Below, piece by piece: positions 62,057 through 64,000 of a DNA stretch of 64,000 nt. The translations under genes were made by a program, and so were the position numbers. The stretch comes from Spirodela intermedia. Taxonomy: Eukaryota; Streptophyta; Magnoliopsida; Alismatales; Araceae. Where the stretch lies: assembly GCA_902729315.2 (NCBI GenBank), contig LR746280.1, positions 912,501 to 976,500 of the forward strand, given 5' to 3'. Each line of letters begins with the position of its first letter. Within the stretch, counting starts at the first letter, position 1. Below the pieces are notes generated by a model. The model was given only the letters and a program-made list of their open reading frames with translations. It had not been told where the DNA came from and did not search any database.

Positions 62057-64000
62057 TTGAGGAGAGAGAAAATCATATTTTAGAAAAGAAAAGAGGATGA
62101 AAGCCCTATACATATAGGGGTGTGAAGAAAGAGAAAGTGGGCTAGACCAATAAACATGTATAGCTTATATTTGTAAAAGTTGGAAGCTCCAAGTCTGGAG
62201 CAAGAGGAATCTAGTCAGGGACCATGGAGAGTTTTTGTAAGCATATTTGCAAGTTGTGCTTCTGAAGACACCCTAGTCAAGAAAATCAAGTTAGCCTGAA
62301 ATTTCTTTCAGATAAAGTGACCATCAACCTCAATATGTTTGTCAATTCCTAGAAAATCGGATTAGAAGTAATATGGAGTGTAAACTAATTGTCACAGAAG
62401 ATATGCATAGGATGAGGATGAAAAAAGGCCAAACTCCATAAGAAATTAGCATACCCAAATAAGCTTGCATGTAGCACTTTATATAAGCTTATATTTTGAT
62501 TCAACACTAGACAATGAAACCACTTGCTGTTTCTTGCTCTTCTAAGAGGTAAGATTCTCCTCTTAGAAAGATGTAATAGCTAATGAAGCATCGATTGATA
62601 GTAGAGTTTGCCTAGTCGGCATTAGAATAATCATGAACATCAAGTAAAGAAGATGATTTGTATAGAAGTTCTTGGTTAGGATGTCCTTTCAAATACCAAG
62701 GATCCTCATGACAACGTCCTAGTGAGTGGTGTGTGGATTGATCATAAACTAGTTAACCACACTTGTAGTAAAAGAAATATCAAGATGAGTCAAGGTCAAG
62801 TAATTCAATTGCCCATCAAGTGACGAAACTACCCCAGAACCTCAAGAGTACTATTTGAATCTAGAAGTAACTTGACCTTTAGATCCATTGGTATAGGAGC
62901 AGATTTGGCACATAACATCCCTCAATCTTACGATAAAGCACACATTTTTGTTGGTTGATAGCCAAGCCCTCAAAAGGGTAGACAACTTAAATGCCTACAA
63001 AATACTGATGTTGGCCTAGATCCTTGATCACCACTTTACTTTGAAGCAAGACCTTAAAATCAGAGATACTCCCTCTACCATCACATGTCAGCATAATGCC
63101 ATCAATATAGATAAGTAATAACATAGTTTATAGCAGTATGACAATAGAACATAGTAGGGCTATAAGCACTTTGATGAAGACCAAAATTTTGAACCAACTT
63201 GTAGAAACAACTAAATCAAGTTTGAGGAGATTGCTTCAGCCCATAGATAGATTATGTAGATAACATATAGAGTTTGGTGAGCCAGTTGAAACAAAATCAA
63301 GAGGTTGCTCCATATATACCTCAAGATTGTCATGAAGAAAAGTATTCTTTACATCAAACTAGTGAAGAGGCCATGAGAAGTGGACTGCAAAGCACCAATA
63401 AGATGCGAACTGAAGTAAGCTTCACCGCTAGGGAGAAAGTCTTAGTATAATCCTCTCTATATATTTGTGAAAATCTCTAAGCACCAAGTGAGCTTTGAGG
63501 CAACCAATAGAACCATTTTCAACCATCTTGACTACAAATAACTAACGACAACTCGCCATTGGAGTGGATGAGGGACAAAGAACTAAACACCAAGTTGAGG
63601 TATGACGAAGAGCCTCAATCTCCTCCACCATTACAGCACACTAACTAGGGTGATTCAATGCTTGAGAAATAATCTTGGGAATTGAAATAGAGGATTGGCT
63701 AGAAAGAGAGGCATGATATGATGTGGTGAGATGAGAATAAGATACAAAGTTGAAAATAATTTGTTTGGTACATGGATGAGATACCTTTTGTAAGGTAGTC
63801 AGAAGGTCAAGGTATGATGACAAGGATGATGTAGGTGGGGGTAGTGGTGTTGGTTATATAGGAGAAGATATGGGTAAGGAAACATTTGATGGAAAAGGAT
63901 TAGTAATTGGGGTGAGTGTGGATGATGAAAGAGAAACTTGTGGCACATGAAGAGAAGAAGAAAGAGACTCAAAAAACACCAACAAGATAGGCCCAAAGTC
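62056..64000 (-). mobile_element. Ty1/copia retrotransposon, degenerate, runs off the right edge
   Basis: The minus strand carries copia pol debris in order. Integrase/RT linker motifs are SQALNHPS and VEEIEALRHTSTW near 63600-63690. Next are FVVKMVENGSIGCLKA near 63500 and reverse-transcriptase words FDVKNTFLHDNLEVYMEQP near 63330. RNase H/C-terminal words near 62250-62330 include VSSEAQLANMLTKTL. Many stops and frame changes are present, so it cannot make the proteins. The left border lies in RLK-D exon 9, where kinase sequence stops at GATATT and TG (62056-62057) begins, as expected of an LTR end. A short LTR of about 100 bases ending near 62156 is possible, but its inner edge is not fixed. 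Confidence 0.85.

Overview
Nuclear DNA of a flowering plant, read directly from spliced genes: long AT-rich introns with GT-AG borders, GA/CT-rich 5' leaders, a Ty1/copia retrotransposon and plant-specific receptor kinases. The very GC-rich first coding exons followed by AT-rich downstream exons suggest a monocot, but that is inference and no species is claimed.

Three intact receptor-kinase genes and one K+/H+ antiporter gene dominate the window. Positions 45-10700 (minus) hold 16 exons of a KEA4/5/6-type cation/proton antiporter whose last exons lie beyond the left edge. RLK-A (23349-28036, minus), RLK-B (31617-36251, minus) and RLK-C (50514-55568, plus) are 13-exon genes for malectin-like/LRR receptor kinases of the LRR-I group (886, 890 and 883 aa after splicing by eye). 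RLK-A and RLK-B are tandem copies about 8.2 kb apart. RLK-C is inverted and much more diverged.

The locus looks like a repeatedly duplicated [KEA 5' end + RLK] unit. Unit 1 is the real KEA gene plus RLK-A, now separated by about 11 kb of inserted DNA (11.75-22.85 kb). Unit 2 is a KEA promoter/exon-1 fragment (29.08-30.65 kb) plus RLK-B. Unit 3 is a KEA intron/promoter fragment (57.27-58.5 kb) plus a broken RLK-D (60.6-62.05 kb) cut by a copia element that runs off the right edge. Older kinase debris lies at 37.7-40.6 kb in both orientations.

The 11-kb insertion between KEA and RLK-A is a mosaic: a CCCH zinc-finger pseudogene between two inverted copies of an AT-rich repeat family, a phytocystatin fragment, and the first exon plus leader of a NUP133-like nucleoporin gene. 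The AT-rich repeat family recurs at 21.2-22.6, 38.2-38.4 and 43.6-45.3 kb. Most of 38.4-50 kb is AT-rich DNA without recognisable genes. No CRISPR, rRNA, confident tRNA or bacterial feature was seen. The most noteworthy observations are the three-copy KEA-RLK unit, a sharply bounded near-identity tract over the kinase halves of RLK-A and RLK-B, and the gene-fragment mosaic.
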